Source: Bacteroidota bacterium
GTDB taxonomy: Bacteria > Bacteroidota > Bacteroidia > UKL13-3
NCBI GenBank assembly: GCA_947507965.1
Contig: CANNQU010000003.1
Coordinates: 1-64,000 of the forward strand
Reading direction: 5' to 3'
Length of the DNA stretch: 64,000 nt
This document shows, one piece after another, positions 17,139 through 26,881 of the stretch (position 1 is the first letter of the stretch; each line of letters begins with the position of its first letter). The notes beneath the pieces were generated by a model. That model searched no databases, was not told where the DNA came from, and saw nothing but the letters and a program-made list of their open reading frames with translations. A program made the translations under genes and the position numbers.

Positions 17139-20100
17139 ATGAAACAATTGGCAATTTGCATTTTATCACTTCTCGGCCTCATCCATGAAATAAATGCACA
17201 AACAACCCTTTTGACGACTAGAAATTATAGTGAAAATTTAGTGAAGAGTGAAAAATTTAGCGCTCTTTTCAGGTCTAATGTTTTCGAAGATAGAAGCTAT
17301 CTTTATATTAAATTTTCTTCTCTCCCAAATGAGGAGGCCATGTTGTTAGCAAAGAAAAACGACATACGATTTTTAGAGTTTATTCCGACCACTGTTTATT
17401 TGCTCTCCATACCTAATACAAGTCAGTCATGGAACTATCTTACTGCGCATGGTGATAGCATTTGCAATATTGTTTTTGAAAACAGTAAATTTTCAGATCG
17501 TCTCATTAAAAAGTACCCGATATCCTCCAGCATTTCATCAGAAAAGGTGATTTTTTATGCTTATTGTCAGAATGACATTTCGGTTGAAAAGTTTGCGCAT
17601 CATGCTATGGAATGGGGCGAGGTGCTTGCTGTGAGTGAAACATTTCATCGAATAACAATGGCCATATCGTTGGATAAGCTCCTCCTGTTTAGTTCAAATC
17701 CAATGGTTAAAATAATCGACCTTGCACCCCCTACGCCAGTTACCTTTAATGTTCCAGGTAAAACAACACATAGAAGCAGTAATATTGGGAGTCTTTTTGG
17801 TCGAAACTTGCAAGGCGATAGCGTAGTCCTTGGCGAATGGGATGGAGAGGGTGTGGGCACTCATGTTGACATCGATACACCCCGCATAAAGCGTATGAGC
17901 CCATACGTAAATAATAGTAATGGAGCCCATGCTACACATGTTTGTGGAACTATGGCAGGTGCCGGATTAATAAATCCCTATGCTTTAGGAATGGCTCCGA
18001 AAGCGAAGGTATTTAGTTGGAATTTTTACGGTGATATAACGGGTCAAATGGACAGTGGGGTTCGATTCCAGAACGTGCTTATTACTCAAAATAGCTATGG
18101 CTATGGCGATCCTGACGACCCATGCCCAAACCGTGGCGTTTATGATGATGTTAGTCATGAATTAGATCTTTTGGTACGTATTCACCCGGAGTTAATTCAT
18201 GTTTTTGCTGCAGGAAATTCACAGTCTCTCTGTGGCTTAGGAGGCTTTCGTACGGTGTTTAGTGGTTTTCAGTCGGCGAAAAATATCATCAGTGTCGGAG
18301 CACTCAACGATCAGGATGCCATGAGCTCTTTCAGTAGTTGGGGGCCGGTACGTGATGGACGATTAAAACCGGAAGTCTGCGCGGTTGGTGTGAATGTTTA
18401 TTCCACTCAAAATTCAAATCTCTATGCAGGAGGCTGGAATGGCACGTCTATGGCTTGCCCAGGCACCAGTGGAACAATAGCGCAACTGGTGCAACGGTAT
18501 CATCAACTCCATTCCGGGGTACATCCTCAGGCGTCATTAATACGTGTGATTTTAGCCAACACAGCCGACGATATCTTAAATGCAGGGCCCGATTTTAAAT
18601 CAGGCTTCGGACGAATTAATGCCCTTACTGCTGTAAAAGCAATGGAACAATCAAGGTATAAAATGGACAGTGTTTCTCAAGGCACATTTAAGATGGATAG
18701 TATCTTCGTTCCTTTCGGACTGCATCAACTAAAGATTGCTTTAGCGTGGAGTGATAAAGAAGCGGCTATCCTTGCTACGAAAGCCTTAGTAAATAATTTG
18801 GATTTGTACCTTGTTACTCCCCTTAACGATACCGTGCGTCCTTGGATTTTAGATACCCTCAACAGAAACAGTTTGGCCGTAAGAGGTATCGATTTAATGA
18901 ATAACCTGGAGCAGATAACGATTAATGCACCGGATCAGGGATACTATAAAATCTATGTACAAGGAACCAGTATCCCTTTTGGACCTCAAACGTACGCTTA
19001 TACTTACGAACCGGTTGCTAAAGCAATTACCATGATCTTTCCCAATGGGGGTGAGTTATTAATTCCAGCGAAATCATATACCCTAAAGTGGGATGCTAAT
19101 GGGGTTGGAAGCACGTGTAATCTTGAGTATAGTTTAAATAATGGATCGAGCTGGACGTCCATTGTTTCCGGAATTTCTGTTGCCTTAAAAAACTACAATT
19201 GGGGAGTACCCGCCACCAACACAAGTTTAGCTCGTATTCGAATTACGGCCGGCAGCTACTCCGATGTAACGGATTCCACTTTTTCCATTTTAGCCGTTGT
19301 TGATTCTATTAAAGGTGTTGTCTGCGATCGACAAGTAACGTTAAAGTGGAAAAAAATTGGCGGTGCAACTCAATATGAAGTAATGATGTTGAAAAATGGA
19401 AGCATGCAATCCGTAGGGGCAACCATCGATACTTTTTTCACGGTGCAAAATTTAGTAAACAACGTAAAATATTGGTTATCTGTTCGTTCAAAATTCAATA
19501 ATGCCTTTGGTGAAAGAGCGATTGCGGTTGCTTTTACGCCTGGCATTTCGCCGGTGCCCCCTTCGGTAACACGGCAGCCCGTCGTGCCACCTGTATGCAG
19601 CGGCACATTGGTTACTTTGAAGGCAAAAGCGAGTGGTACGCCAACCATCATACAACAATGGCAGGTAAGCATCGACACAGGGAAAACATTTATTAATATT
19701 CCTCTGGCTACCGATACCGTCTTTTCTTTTGTAGCCTATACCGCAATGAATAACTATAAATTTCGATCTTATTTTTACAATAGTTGCCAAAATTTTCAAT
19801 ATACCGATACCGTGACCTTGCATGTAGATACGACCCTAAGCTTCACACAACAACCATTGGATCTCATCGCTTGTGCTGGAACGAATGCGCAGTTTCAGGC
19901 ATTTGCTCCTTCTAATTCTATACCGTTATATCAGTGGCAATATGATGATGGTTTAAATGGCTGGCTCGATCTTTTGGGCGATTCAACGCCGACCCTCAGG
20001 CTGTATACTATATCCTATTCGAGCAATGGCTGGCGTTTCCGACTGAAAGCTTCGAATGCCTGCACCATGAACGTATATAGTAGCATCGCCACGTTAAAGG

Positions 20101-21620
20101 TAAACGCCCCTTTGAATGTTACGGCAGTGGGAAGCAAAACAATTTGTTATGGCACCACCACCACCGTAAGTGCTTTAAGTTTAGGAGGCGACACGGCGAG
20201 ATATGGTTATGAGTGGAGTTTAAACGGTACGCTAATACAACGTTCACATTCTCCGGATCTGAACGTTACTCCCTTAGCTTTTCAAACGTATAAAGTGATG
20301 TTATGGGACAGTTGCTCTCCTTGGGCAGTAAGAGATAGTGATTCGGTATCGGTAAACGTATTACAACCGCTCTCCATAACGGCCACTACGTATGTGCCTC
20401 TTTGTAAAGGTAACACGGCTTCTCTTACCGCTGCAGGGGCAGGAGGAAATGGTAATTATACGTATGGTTGGTTGGTAGGAAATACACTCATTCAATACTC
20501 AAAAGCAAACTCAATTTCGGTTACACCTGCCGTAACCACTACCTATCGTGTTTTTGTAACCGATAGTTGTACCCTGTTTAACGACACATCGAATACGTTG
20601 GTCTATGTACGGCCCGCATTGCATGTTGTTCAACAAACCATTCCCGATACACCATGTATAGGGGCACCGGCTACCATTACTGCCGTTGGTTCGGGAGGCG
20701 ACCTCTCGTACACCTATACTTTTATTGATGAGAACACCAAGATGGTTTTACAAAGTGGTTTAAATAATAAGCTAATTTCAACTATTAATACGAACAATAA
20801 TTATATCGTTGTACTTAACGATAGCTGTACCGCAGTGAACGACACCCTCCGTTTTAAGATTCCAATGAGAAATAAATTATCATTGACTACATCAAAATTG
20901 CCCAATTTTGATGTATGTGGTAATACCCTCGTTCAGCTTAGTAGTAGTCCTAATGGAGGGGCTCTTAAAAACTATACTTTTCAATGGCGAAAATCGGGCA
21001 GCACCAATGTGCTTGGAACCAATAAGCTACTCACCATCTCTACACCCATTACCTCACGTTATATCGTAACGTTAAACGATGGGTGCACCGTTGCCAGTGT
21101 TTCTGATTCCATAACGGTTGTTGTTGAAACCCCGAATCCGATATTTTCAAGCAGCTATACCAATGGGCAGGATTACGCTTTCTTCTTTGCGTTGCAGCCT
21201 GGATACAAGAGCTATCAATGGAATTTCGGCGATGGTGATACAACTTCGGAATTCCAACCCAATCATCGATATAAAAAGAAAGGCAGTTATAATGTATGCC
21301 TAAAGGTTTCAACGTTTAATAACTGTGATTCTGAATATTGTCAAACGGTAATTGTTTATTTTAATAATGGAATAGCAGGTAGACAGGTCAATGGATTTCA
21401 TTATTCGCCCAATCCGTTTAGTAATAAAATCAACTTGAAATTCGATGATATTCTCCCATTAGAAGTAAAACTTTTTGACGCTTTGGGAAGAGAGGTAGAA
21501 ATTAATATAGGAGTTCAAAAAACGACCGTATTGAATACAGTGGAATTAGCTTCAGGCAATTATGTTTTAAAAGTGATATATAAAGATTCTGTTAACTATG
21601 TGAAGCTAATCAAGAGGTAG
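17139..21620 (+). CDS. Giant T9SS-secreted subtilase (S8 peptidase) with Ig-like/FN3/PKD stalk
   Basis: 1493 residues. Signal peptide (MKQLAICILSLLGLIHEINA), a roughly 190-residue propeptide-like region, then the S8 domain with all catalytic residues: D235 (GEWDGEG), H267 (HATHVCGTMAG) and S437 (NGTSMACPG). A beta-rich domain follows (about 505-630; AWSDKEA, NNLDLYL), as in other Bacteroidota subtilases. Next are an FN3 or Ig-like region (PNGGELLIPAKSYTLKW) and several repeated Ig-like units with TYRVFVTDSC-type ends, then a PKD domain (FGDGDTTSEFQPNHRY, about 1360). The last 80 residues (YSPNPFSNKINLKF ... SGNYVLKVIY) are a type A T9SS sorting domain. It should be an exported or surface protease; the substrate is unknown. 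Confidence 0.95.
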   Translation: MKQLAICILSLLGLIHEINAQTTLLTTRNYSENLVKSEKFSALFRSNVFEDRSYLYIKFSSLPNEEAMLLAKKNDIRFLEFIPTTVYLLSIPNTSQSWNYLTAHGDSICNIVFENSKFSDRLIKKYPISSSISSEKVIFYAYCQNDISVEKFAHHAMEWGEVLAVSETFHRITMAISLDKLLLFSSNPMVKIIDLAPPTPVTFNVPGKTTHRSSNIGSLFGRNLQGDSVVLGEWDGEGVGTHVDIDTPRIKRMSPYVNNSNGAHATHVCGTMAGAGLINPYALGMAPKAKVFSWNFYGDITGQMDSGVRFQNVLITQNSYGYGDPDDPCPNRGVYDDVSHELDLLVRIHPELIHVFAAGNSQSLCGLGGFRTVFSGFQSAKNIISVGALNDQDAMSSFSSWGPVRDGRLKPEVCAVGVNVYSTQNSNLYAGGWNGTSMACPGTSGTIAQLVQRYHQLHSGVHPQASLIRVILANTADDILNAGPDFKSGFGRINALTAVKAMEQSRYKMDSVSQGTFKMDSIFVPFGLHQLKIALAWSDKEAAILATKALVNNLDLYLVTPLNDTVRPWILDTLNRNSLAVRGIDLMNNLEQITINAPDQGYYKIYVQGTSIPFGPQTYAYTYEPVAKAITMIFPNGGELLIPAKSYTLKWDANGVGSTCNLEYSLNNGSSWTSIVSGISVALKNYNWGVPATNTSLARIRITAGSYSDVTDSTFSILAVVDSIKGVVCDRQVTLKWKKIGGATQYEVMMLKNGSMQSVGATIDTFFTVQNLVNNVKYWLSVRSKFNNAFGERAIAVAFTPGISPVPPSVTRQPVVPPVCSGTLVTLKAKASGTPTIIQQWQVSIDTGKTFINIPLATDTVFSFVAYTAMNNYKFRSYFYNSCQNFQYTDTVTLHVDTTLSFTQQPLDLIACAGTNAQFQAFAPSNSIPLYQWQYDDGLNGWLDLLGDSTPTLRLYTISYSSNGWRFRLKASNACTMNVYSSIATLKVNAPLNVTAVGSKTICYGTTTTVSALSLGGDTARYGYEWSLNGTLIQRSHSPDLNVTPLAFQTYKVMLWDSCSPWAVRDSDSVSVNVLQPLSITATTYVPLCKGNTASLTAAGAGGNGNYTYGWLVGNTLIQYSKANSISVTPAVTTTYRVFVTDSCTLFNDTSNTLVYVRPALHVVQQTIPDTPCIGAPATITAVGSGGDLSYTYTFIDENTKMVLQSGLNNKLISTINTNNNYIVVLNDSCTAVNDTLRFKIPMRNKLSLTTSKLPNFDVCGNTLVQLSSSPNGGALKNYTFQWRKSGSTNVLGTNKLLTISTPITSRYIVTLNDGCTVASVSDSITVVVETPNPIFSSSYTNGQDYAFFFALQPGYKSYQWNFGDGDTTSEFQPNHRYKKKGSYNVCLKVSTFNNCDSEYCQTVIVYFNNGIAGRQVNGFHYSPNPFSNKINLKFDDILPLEVKLFDALGREVEINIGVQKTTVLNTVELASGNYVLKVIYKDSVNYVKLIKR

Positions 21621-21780
21621 GAGTTTTGCGTGTCCTCCTACAATATAAAAGGTATTCGGTTATGGGCTGTTAAATTTCGAGTCGGTAACTTTTAATTTGT
21701 TAACCCCGAATAGAAGAGGTAATTTGAATAAATAGCAATAATTCCATTCAATTAAAAAGTGTAGTTTTAAACCTTTCCCG

Positions 21781-21788
21781 TACCTTTG
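21781..21788 (+). promoter_or_regulatory. Putative -7 box for the small secreted protein gene
   Basis: TACCTTTG followed by CA, an exact TAnnTTTG match 41 bp upstream of the ATG at 21830. Confidence 0.5.
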
Positions 21789-21829
21789 CATCACAACCCA
21801 AACAATTTATTTTTAATACTTTTTATATT

Positions 21830-22270
21830 ATGAGAATTTTATTTTTAGCGATTACCATTTTATTCTTCGGCACTTCATTTGCTCAAAAAGGAAAGGCAAA
21901 CCAGCTTTCACCAGCCGACAAAACACAAAAGTTTTTAAAACGTTGGGGAAAGGAATTGGCGCTTAGTGTGGAGCAGAAGACAAGTGTGGAGCCATTGATT
22001 TTAGATATGTACACCAAGATGGCAGCTATTCGTCTCGATACCTCCATGCAGAATAAATCTAAAAAGTTAGCGATGATGGGTGCCCGTAAAATTAGTCTCG
22101 ATGGATTTAAAGGTTTTCTAACTCCGGAGCAAGTGATATTATACGACAAGAAAGTTCAGGAAATGGCAGCGAACCAAAGGGTGCAAAGGTCTAAGGAGAA
22201 CGAGAAAAACGAGAAGAAAGGGATAAAGAAAGAAGCGGAAGAGGAAATTGAGAATGCAGACATCTTTTAA
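21830..22270 (+). CDS. Small secreted helical protein, Spy/CpxP-like
   Basis: 146 residues. Signal peptide MRILFLAITILFFGTSFA, then a helical segment with a pattern seen in periplasmic Spy/CpxP-like Bacteroidota proteins: LSVEQKTSVEPLILDMYTKM followed by LTPEQVILYDKKVQEM. The C-terminus is highly charged (KENEKNEKKGIKKEAEEEIE). It may be a periplasmic chaperone-like or envelope-stress protein, but that rests on pattern only. It is followed 34 bp later by lpxH. Confidence 0.7.
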   Translation: MRILFLAITILFFGTSFAQKGKANQLSPADKTQKFLKRWGKELALSVEQKTSVEPLILDMYTKMAAIRLDTSMQNKSKKLAMMGARKISLDGFKGFLTPEQVILYDKKVQEMAANQRVQRSKENEKNEKKGIKKEAEEEIENADIF

Positions 22271-22304
22271 CTAGCCTTTTTGTGTTTACTTTGCCTCGTT
22301 TATT

Positions 22305-23069
22305 TTGAAGAATATTTATTTCATATCCGATTTTCATTTAGGGGTGCCTAGCTATGAAGCGAGCCGTGAAAGGGAGAAAATGCTATGTGCATTCTTAGAC
22401 GGGATTCAGAATGATGCGGAGGAAATATTTCTGGTAGGCGATATTTTTGATATGTGGTATGAGTACAAGTCGGTGGTGCCCAAAGGATATATTCGATTAT
22501 TGGGTACTTTGGCACGACTAAGCGACCAGGGAGTGAAAATTTCCGCCTTTACTGGTAATCACGATATGTGGATGTTTGGCTACTTTGAGAAGGAATTAAG
22601 CATCCCTGTTTATCGTAGTAATATGGAACGTGAGTGGCAAGGCAAAAAGTTTTTAATAGGCCATGGCGATGGGTTAGGCCCCGGCGATAATGGGTACAAA
22701 TTCATTAAAAAAGTTTTTGCTAATAGGGTATGTCAATGGTTTTTTCGATGGGTCCATCCGGATATAGGCTTATCGATTGCAAATTTTTTCAGCCGTCGTA
22801 GTCGTATCGCTACGGGCACAACGGATGCCACATGGCAAGGCGATGAGAAAGAACATCTGTTTGTATATTGTAATTCGGTATTGAAGCAAAATCATTTCGA
22901 TTACTTTATTTTCGGGCATCGGCATCTGCCTCTTCAAAAGAAAGTGGGGGAAAATTCAACGTATATCAATTTAGGCGATTGGGTAAGGTATTTCACGTAT
23001 GCCGTTTTCGACGGCCATACGTGTGAATTGAAAACCTATCATGGCCTTTCCGACACGGTATCGTCCTGA
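22305..23069 (+). CDS. lpxH: UDP-2,3-diacylglucosamine diphosphatase (LpxH-type)
   Basis: Hydrolyses UDP-2,3-diacylglucosamine to lipid X in lipid A synthesis, at the cytoplasmic face of the inner membrane. 254 residues of calcineurin-like metallophosphatase fold: D9-x-H11 in ISDFHLG, GDIFDMWYEY, GNHDMW, and FGHRHLPL near the C-terminus supply the metal ligands. The start is TTG at 22305. It places the first motif at the usual distance from the N-terminus, and no ATG or GTG lies upstream in frame that would do so. Length and motif spacing are normal. Confidence 0.93.
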   Translation: MKNIYFISDFHLGVPSYEASREREKMLCAFLDGIQNDAEEIFLVGDIFDMWYEYKSVVPKGYIRLLGTLARLSDQGVKISAFTGNHDMWMFGYFEKELSIPVYRSNMEREWQGKKFLIGHGDGLGPGDNGYKFIKKVFANRVCQWFFRWVHPDIGLSIANFFSRRSRIATGTTDATWQGDEKEHLFVYCNSVLKQNHFDYFIFGHRHLPLQKKVGENSTYINLGDWVRYFTYAVFDGHTCELKTYHGLSDTVSS

Positions 23070-23308
23070 AAGAAGTATATACTTTTTGGTTACTAATCCA
23101 GTTACAAGTTTACCCATTTTTTTTAATCCTGAATACCGTTTACATTTGACGAACTGGAGGAAGCGGAAACGAGCTCTGCTGAGGGGCAACTAGCCAGGAT
23201 TAATCCAGTCAGATAAGAATTACACAGGGAGGAAAATAGTTGAATTTTTAAAACCGTATTCGTAATTTTCTTTGTGCTCCAACTCAAATTCTATATATTC
23301 GCCATTTA

Positions 23309-25375
23309 ATGTCGTTCCTATATCCTGCGTTTCTTTGGGCTCTTACAGCACTGGGTATTCCCATCATCATCCATTTATTTAATTTTAGAAGGTATAAAAA
23401 AATATATTTTACAAATGTCCGTTTTTTGCAAGAGCTGAAGGAGGAAACACAATCCAAGCAGAGGCTAAAGCATTTGCTGATTTTGGTCTCTCGATGTTTG
23501 GCAGTGGCTTGCCTTGTTTTGGCTTTCTCTCAACCGTATATTAAAAAACAACAAAGCAATCAGGTAGCAGGCGACCATGCGATAAGTATTTATTTAGATA
23601 ATTCATTTAGCATGGGTGCCAAAGGCATTGAAGGTGAATTACTGGAACAGGCCAAAAATAAAGCCCGAGACATCGCTAAATACTTTCGTAGCAGTGATTT
23701 GTTTCAGCTACTAACCAACGATTTTGAAGGAAGACACCAAAGGTTAATCAGTAGAGATGAATTTTTAAAATTCGTTGATGAGGTTAAGCTTTCGCCCCAG
23801 CGTCATACGTTAAGCGAAGTATTAAACAGGCAGAAGGAATGCATGAGAAATACGCAGGGTAATAAGCAAATTTATTGGCTAAGCGACTTTCAGCGCTCAT
23901 CTGTTGATTTAGGTTTAATTGCCAATGACCCCACCTTGAATATACAAGCATATAATTTGCAGCCGTATGAGCAGCAAAATATTTATATCGATAGCTGTTG
24001 GTTCGAATCGCCTTATGTTGCACTAAACGAAAGCAATAAACTAATGGTGCGAATTCAGAATGTATCTAAAAATGATGTAGAAAATGGCTCATTAAACCTT
24101 AAAATAAACAAGGTACAGAAAGCGATTGCCTCTTATAACATAAATAAGAACACGGCTACCATCGTAGAGATGAACATTAACCTAAACAAGAGTGGTTGGA
24201 ATTCGGCAGAGCTATTCATCACCGATAACCCGATAACATTCGACGATAATTTATTCTTCTCCTTTTACGTAGATGAGCAAATACCGGTACTAAGTATTAA
24301 TGATAAAGAGGCCAATGAATATGTAAAAGCAGTTTATGGGAGTAATATTTATTTCAACTTGAAAGAAGTAAGTGTCAAGAATATAAATTACGATGAACTT
24401 AAGAATGTTAAATTAATTGTATTAAATGAAGTGCAAGAGGTAAGCAGCGGATTGCAACAACAGTTAAAACTATATGTTGAGAATGGTGGTAGTTTGCTGG
24501 TGCTGCCCAACAGCACAATGAAAACAGTTGGAAATGGCTATACCAAGTTTCTACAATCGATGCAAGTCAATGTTTTCGATGGCCTTGATTTTACGAAGCA
24601 AAAGCTTGCAGACATTGATTTACAGGATATAATATTTAGAGATGTTTTCGAGAAAAAACAAAACAATATCGATTTACCAGAAGTGTTTAAATGTTATGCC
24701 ATGAATAATTCCGTAGTCCCCAATCAGGAGGTACTGATGCGATTAAATAATGGAAAGCCCTTCTTTTGTAGATACACGATCAAAGCGGGAACCGTGTATT
24801 TGAGTTCAACCCCATTTAATTTGGATTGGAGCACCTTGCCCAAAAACGCTCTATTTGTTCCACTAATGTATAAGATCGCGTTACTTGGCAATAAGCATCT
24901 GCCACTGTATAGTATCATTGGTAAGGATAAAATAGTAACTTTAAGACAACCGTTTAAATCGGGTCAAGAGATGCCGGCACTGCGTAGCGACAACGATGAA
25001 ATTATTCCAGAGCTGCTGAACACTCAAGGTAGAAACGCCTTATATATACCTTATCTGAGTTTTAGCGGGATGTATGCTTTTAAGCCGAAAAGCAATGGCG
25101 ACACCTTGTTACAACAATTTGCTTTTAATTATAGCCGGGAAGAAAGCGCACTTCATTATTTCTCAGAACATGAATTGGAGTCAGAACTTGGCTCACACAG
25201 CATTCATTATTTGAACGCAGTAAGTAATGTAGCAGAAAAGGCAATCGCAGAAACGCAGTATCGCAGTAGTTTATGGAAATGGTTTGTAATGCTGGCGTTA
25301 TTGTTTTTAGCGATCGAAATTTTGTTAATTAAATTTTATCAACCAACCATCAAACCCTTAATCGTGCAATCATGA
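23309..25375 (+). CDS. BatA-like membrane protein with VWA-type domain
   Basis: 688 residues. It starts with the N-terminal double-transmembrane domain of the BatA family (FLWALTALGIPIIIHLFNFRRYKKI, then a second helix at about 60-78). This is followed by a von Willebrand A-like domain with a MIDAS-type DNSFSMG motif (about 97-103), a long periplasmic region of unknown fold, and a single C-terminal membrane helix (WFVMLALLFLAIEILLI). BatA-type proteins are linked with MoxR ATPases in envelope or aerotolerance roles, but no MoxR gene is adjacent here. Its stop codon overlaps the next gene's start (ATGA), indicating translational coupling. Confidence 0.9.
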   Translation: MSFLYPAFLWALTALGIPIIIHLFNFRRYKKIYFTNVRFLQELKEETQSKQRLKHLLILVSRCLAVACLVLAFSQPYIKKQQSNQVAGDHAISIYLDNSFSMGAKGIEGELLEQAKNKARDIAKYFRSSDLFQLLTNDFEGRHQRLISRDEFLKFVDEVKLSPQRHTLSEVLNRQKECMRNTQGNKQIYWLSDFQRSSVDLGLIANDPTLNIQAYNLQPYEQQNIYIDSCWFESPYVALNESNKLMVRIQNVSKNDVENGSLNLKINKVQKAIASYNINKNTATIVEMNINLNKSGWNSAELFITDNPITFDDNLFFSFYVDEQIPVLSINDKEANEYVKAVYGSNIYFNLKEVSVKNINYDELKNVKLIVLNEVQEVSSGLQQQLKLYVENGGSLLVLPNSTMKTVGNGYTKFLQSMQVNVFDGLDFTKQKLADIDLQDIIFRDVFEKKQNNIDLPEVFKCYAMNNSVVPNQEVLMRLNNGKPFFCRYTIKAGTVYLSSTPFNLDWSTLPKNALFVPLMYKIALLGNKHLPLYSIIGKDKIVTLRQPFKSGQEMPALRSDNDEIIPELLNTQGRNALYIPYLSFSGMYAFKPKSNGDTLLQQFAFNYSREESALHYFSEHELESELGSHSIHYLNAVSNVAEKAIAETQYRSSLWKWFVMLALLFLAIEILLIKFYQPTIKPLIVQS

Positions 25376-26634
25376 AAATAATTGTAAAGAAAGTAACCGT
25401 TTCTGATATCTCTTCTACTCACCATGGCAAGACCATCGATTTATTGATTGAAGAAGGAATGATAAAAAGGATTGCGAAGGATATCCATGAAGAAGGTGTA
25501 ACCGTTGTTGATGGCAAAGGTGGTTTTATTTCGCCAGGATGGTGCGATTTACGTGCTAACTTTTGCGAACCCGGATTAGAACACAAAGAAGACCTTGACT
25601 CGGGAATGAAAGCTGCCATAGCGGGTGGTTTTACAGCGGTGGCTATTACTCCGGAAACGAAGCCTATTTTGCATAGCAAGGCAGAAATTGAATTTATTAT
25701 AGGGAAAACAAGAAGTTCGCTTCTCGATGTTCTACCGTATGGTGCGGTTACACACAACCTCGATGGCCTCAATCTGGCAGAGATGTTCGATATGAAGAAA
25801 AGTGGAGCTGTTGCATTTTGCAATGGAAATCATTCAATTGCTAATGCGGGTGTCATGCTTCGGGCTTTATTGTATGTTAAAAATTTCGACAGCTTTATTC
25901 TTTCTCATGCCGACGATTTGAACGTAAGCAATAATGGAAAGATGAATGAAGGGTTAACTTCGGTTTTGTTAGGTATGAAAAGTATCCCGGCTATCGCAGA
26001 AGAATTAATTGTTGCCCGTGATCTGGAATTACTGAGATATACGGAAAGCAAAATTCATTTCTCCCATATTAGTACAAAAGGTTCGATAGCCTTAATTGCT
26101 AAAGCTAAGGCACAAGGATTACAGGTGACCTGTGATGTGGCGATTGCGAATTTAGTATTTGATGAAACTCAACTGATGGAGTTTGAAACTAATTTCAAAG
26201 TGAATCCTCCTCTACGAACTCAGGAAGATATAGAGGCACTTATTGCTGCAATTAACAATGGAACCGTGGATGCAATTAGTAGCGACCACCGACCCCAGAA
26301 TGACGAGAACAAGGACGTAGAATTTGATAATGCAGCCAATGGAATGAATACAATACAAACGTTTTATAATTTATTGCTCATGCTGGATGGTAGAATCGAA
26401 TGGGGGAAAATGATAGAAGTCATTAGTTCCAACCCGCGAAGAATTTTAGGGTTGCCAACCGTTTCTATAAAAGAAAATACGGAAGCCAATTTCACCCTAT
26501 TCAGCCCATCGGTAAGTTGGAATTACAATGCCTCAAGTAACTATTCTCGCTCTAAAAATTCTCCATTATACAATACCCAATTAAAAGGAAAAATAATTGC
26601 AGTAGTGAATAATAACCAAGTGTATGTTGGGTAA
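25372..26634 (+). CDS. Dihydroorotase homologue lacking metal ligands (pseudo-DHOase)
   Basis: 420 residues, full length for type I dihydroorotases, aligned by eye from SPGWCDLRANFCEPGLEHKED through SSDHRPQNDENKDVEF. Active enzymes read DxHxH in the first motif; here it is DLRAN, so both metal-binding histidines are gone. The DDG motif is replaced by CNGNH. Histidines in ILSHADD and HFSHIST and the SDH aspartate remain. The protein therefore probably cannot bind the binuclear metal centre and may act as a non-catalytic partner, as the pseudo-DHOase of Pseudomonas does for aspartate transcarbamoylase. The start overlaps the BatA-like gene by 4 bp. An active pyrC is expected elsewhere. Confidence 0.9.
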   Translation: MKIIVKKVTVSDISSTHHGKTIDLLIEEGMIKRIAKDIHEEGVTVVDGKGGFISPGWCDLRANFCEPGLEHKEDLDSGMKAAIAGGFTAVAITPETKPILHSKAEIEFIIGKTRSSLLDVLPYGAVTHNLDGLNLAEMFDMKKSGAVAFCNGNHSIANAGVMLRALLYVKNFDSFILSHADDLNVSNNGKMNEGLTSVLLGMKSIPAIAEELIVARDLELLRYTESKIHFSHISTKGSIALIAKAKAQGLQVTCDVAIANLVFDETQLMEFETNFKVNPPLRTQEDIEALIAAINNGTVDAISSDHRPQNDENKDVEFDNAANGMNTIQTFYNLLLMLDGRIEWGKMIEVISSNPRRILGLPTVSIKENTEANFTLFSPSVSWNYNASSNYSRSKNSPLYNTQLKGKIIAVVNNNQVYVG

Positions 26635-26684
26635 GCCATACCATGCGTTTTGACCTCCATTGGAGGATTGCCCTGTTTAATAAA

Positions 26685-26710
26685 CACCGTATTTCATTCG
26701 GTGGTTTTTT
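26685..26710 (+). terminator. Weak Rho-independent terminator after the dihydroorotase-like gene
   Basis: CACCG-TATTTCATT-CGGTG-G-TTTTTT: a 5-bp stem and six Ts, about 50 bp past the stop codon. Confidence 0.5.
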
Positions 26711-26881
26711 GTTAAGAACTTCGATTTCTAAACTCCGTATTACCTGATTATTTTGCTGACTGGTAAAATAAACTTTCAACCTGCACGTTAACTGCTTACA
26801 ATCACTAGGTATTTCGCAAAAAGGATGAAGCATATTTTACTTGAAAAATTTATCATTATTTGTTTCAATTAAATATATATT

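Noticed and set aside
25372-26634. Ordinary functional dihydroorotase (pyrC)
   Set aside because: The metal-binding DxHxH motif is DLRAN, so a catalytic assignment and the pyrC symbol are not justified.
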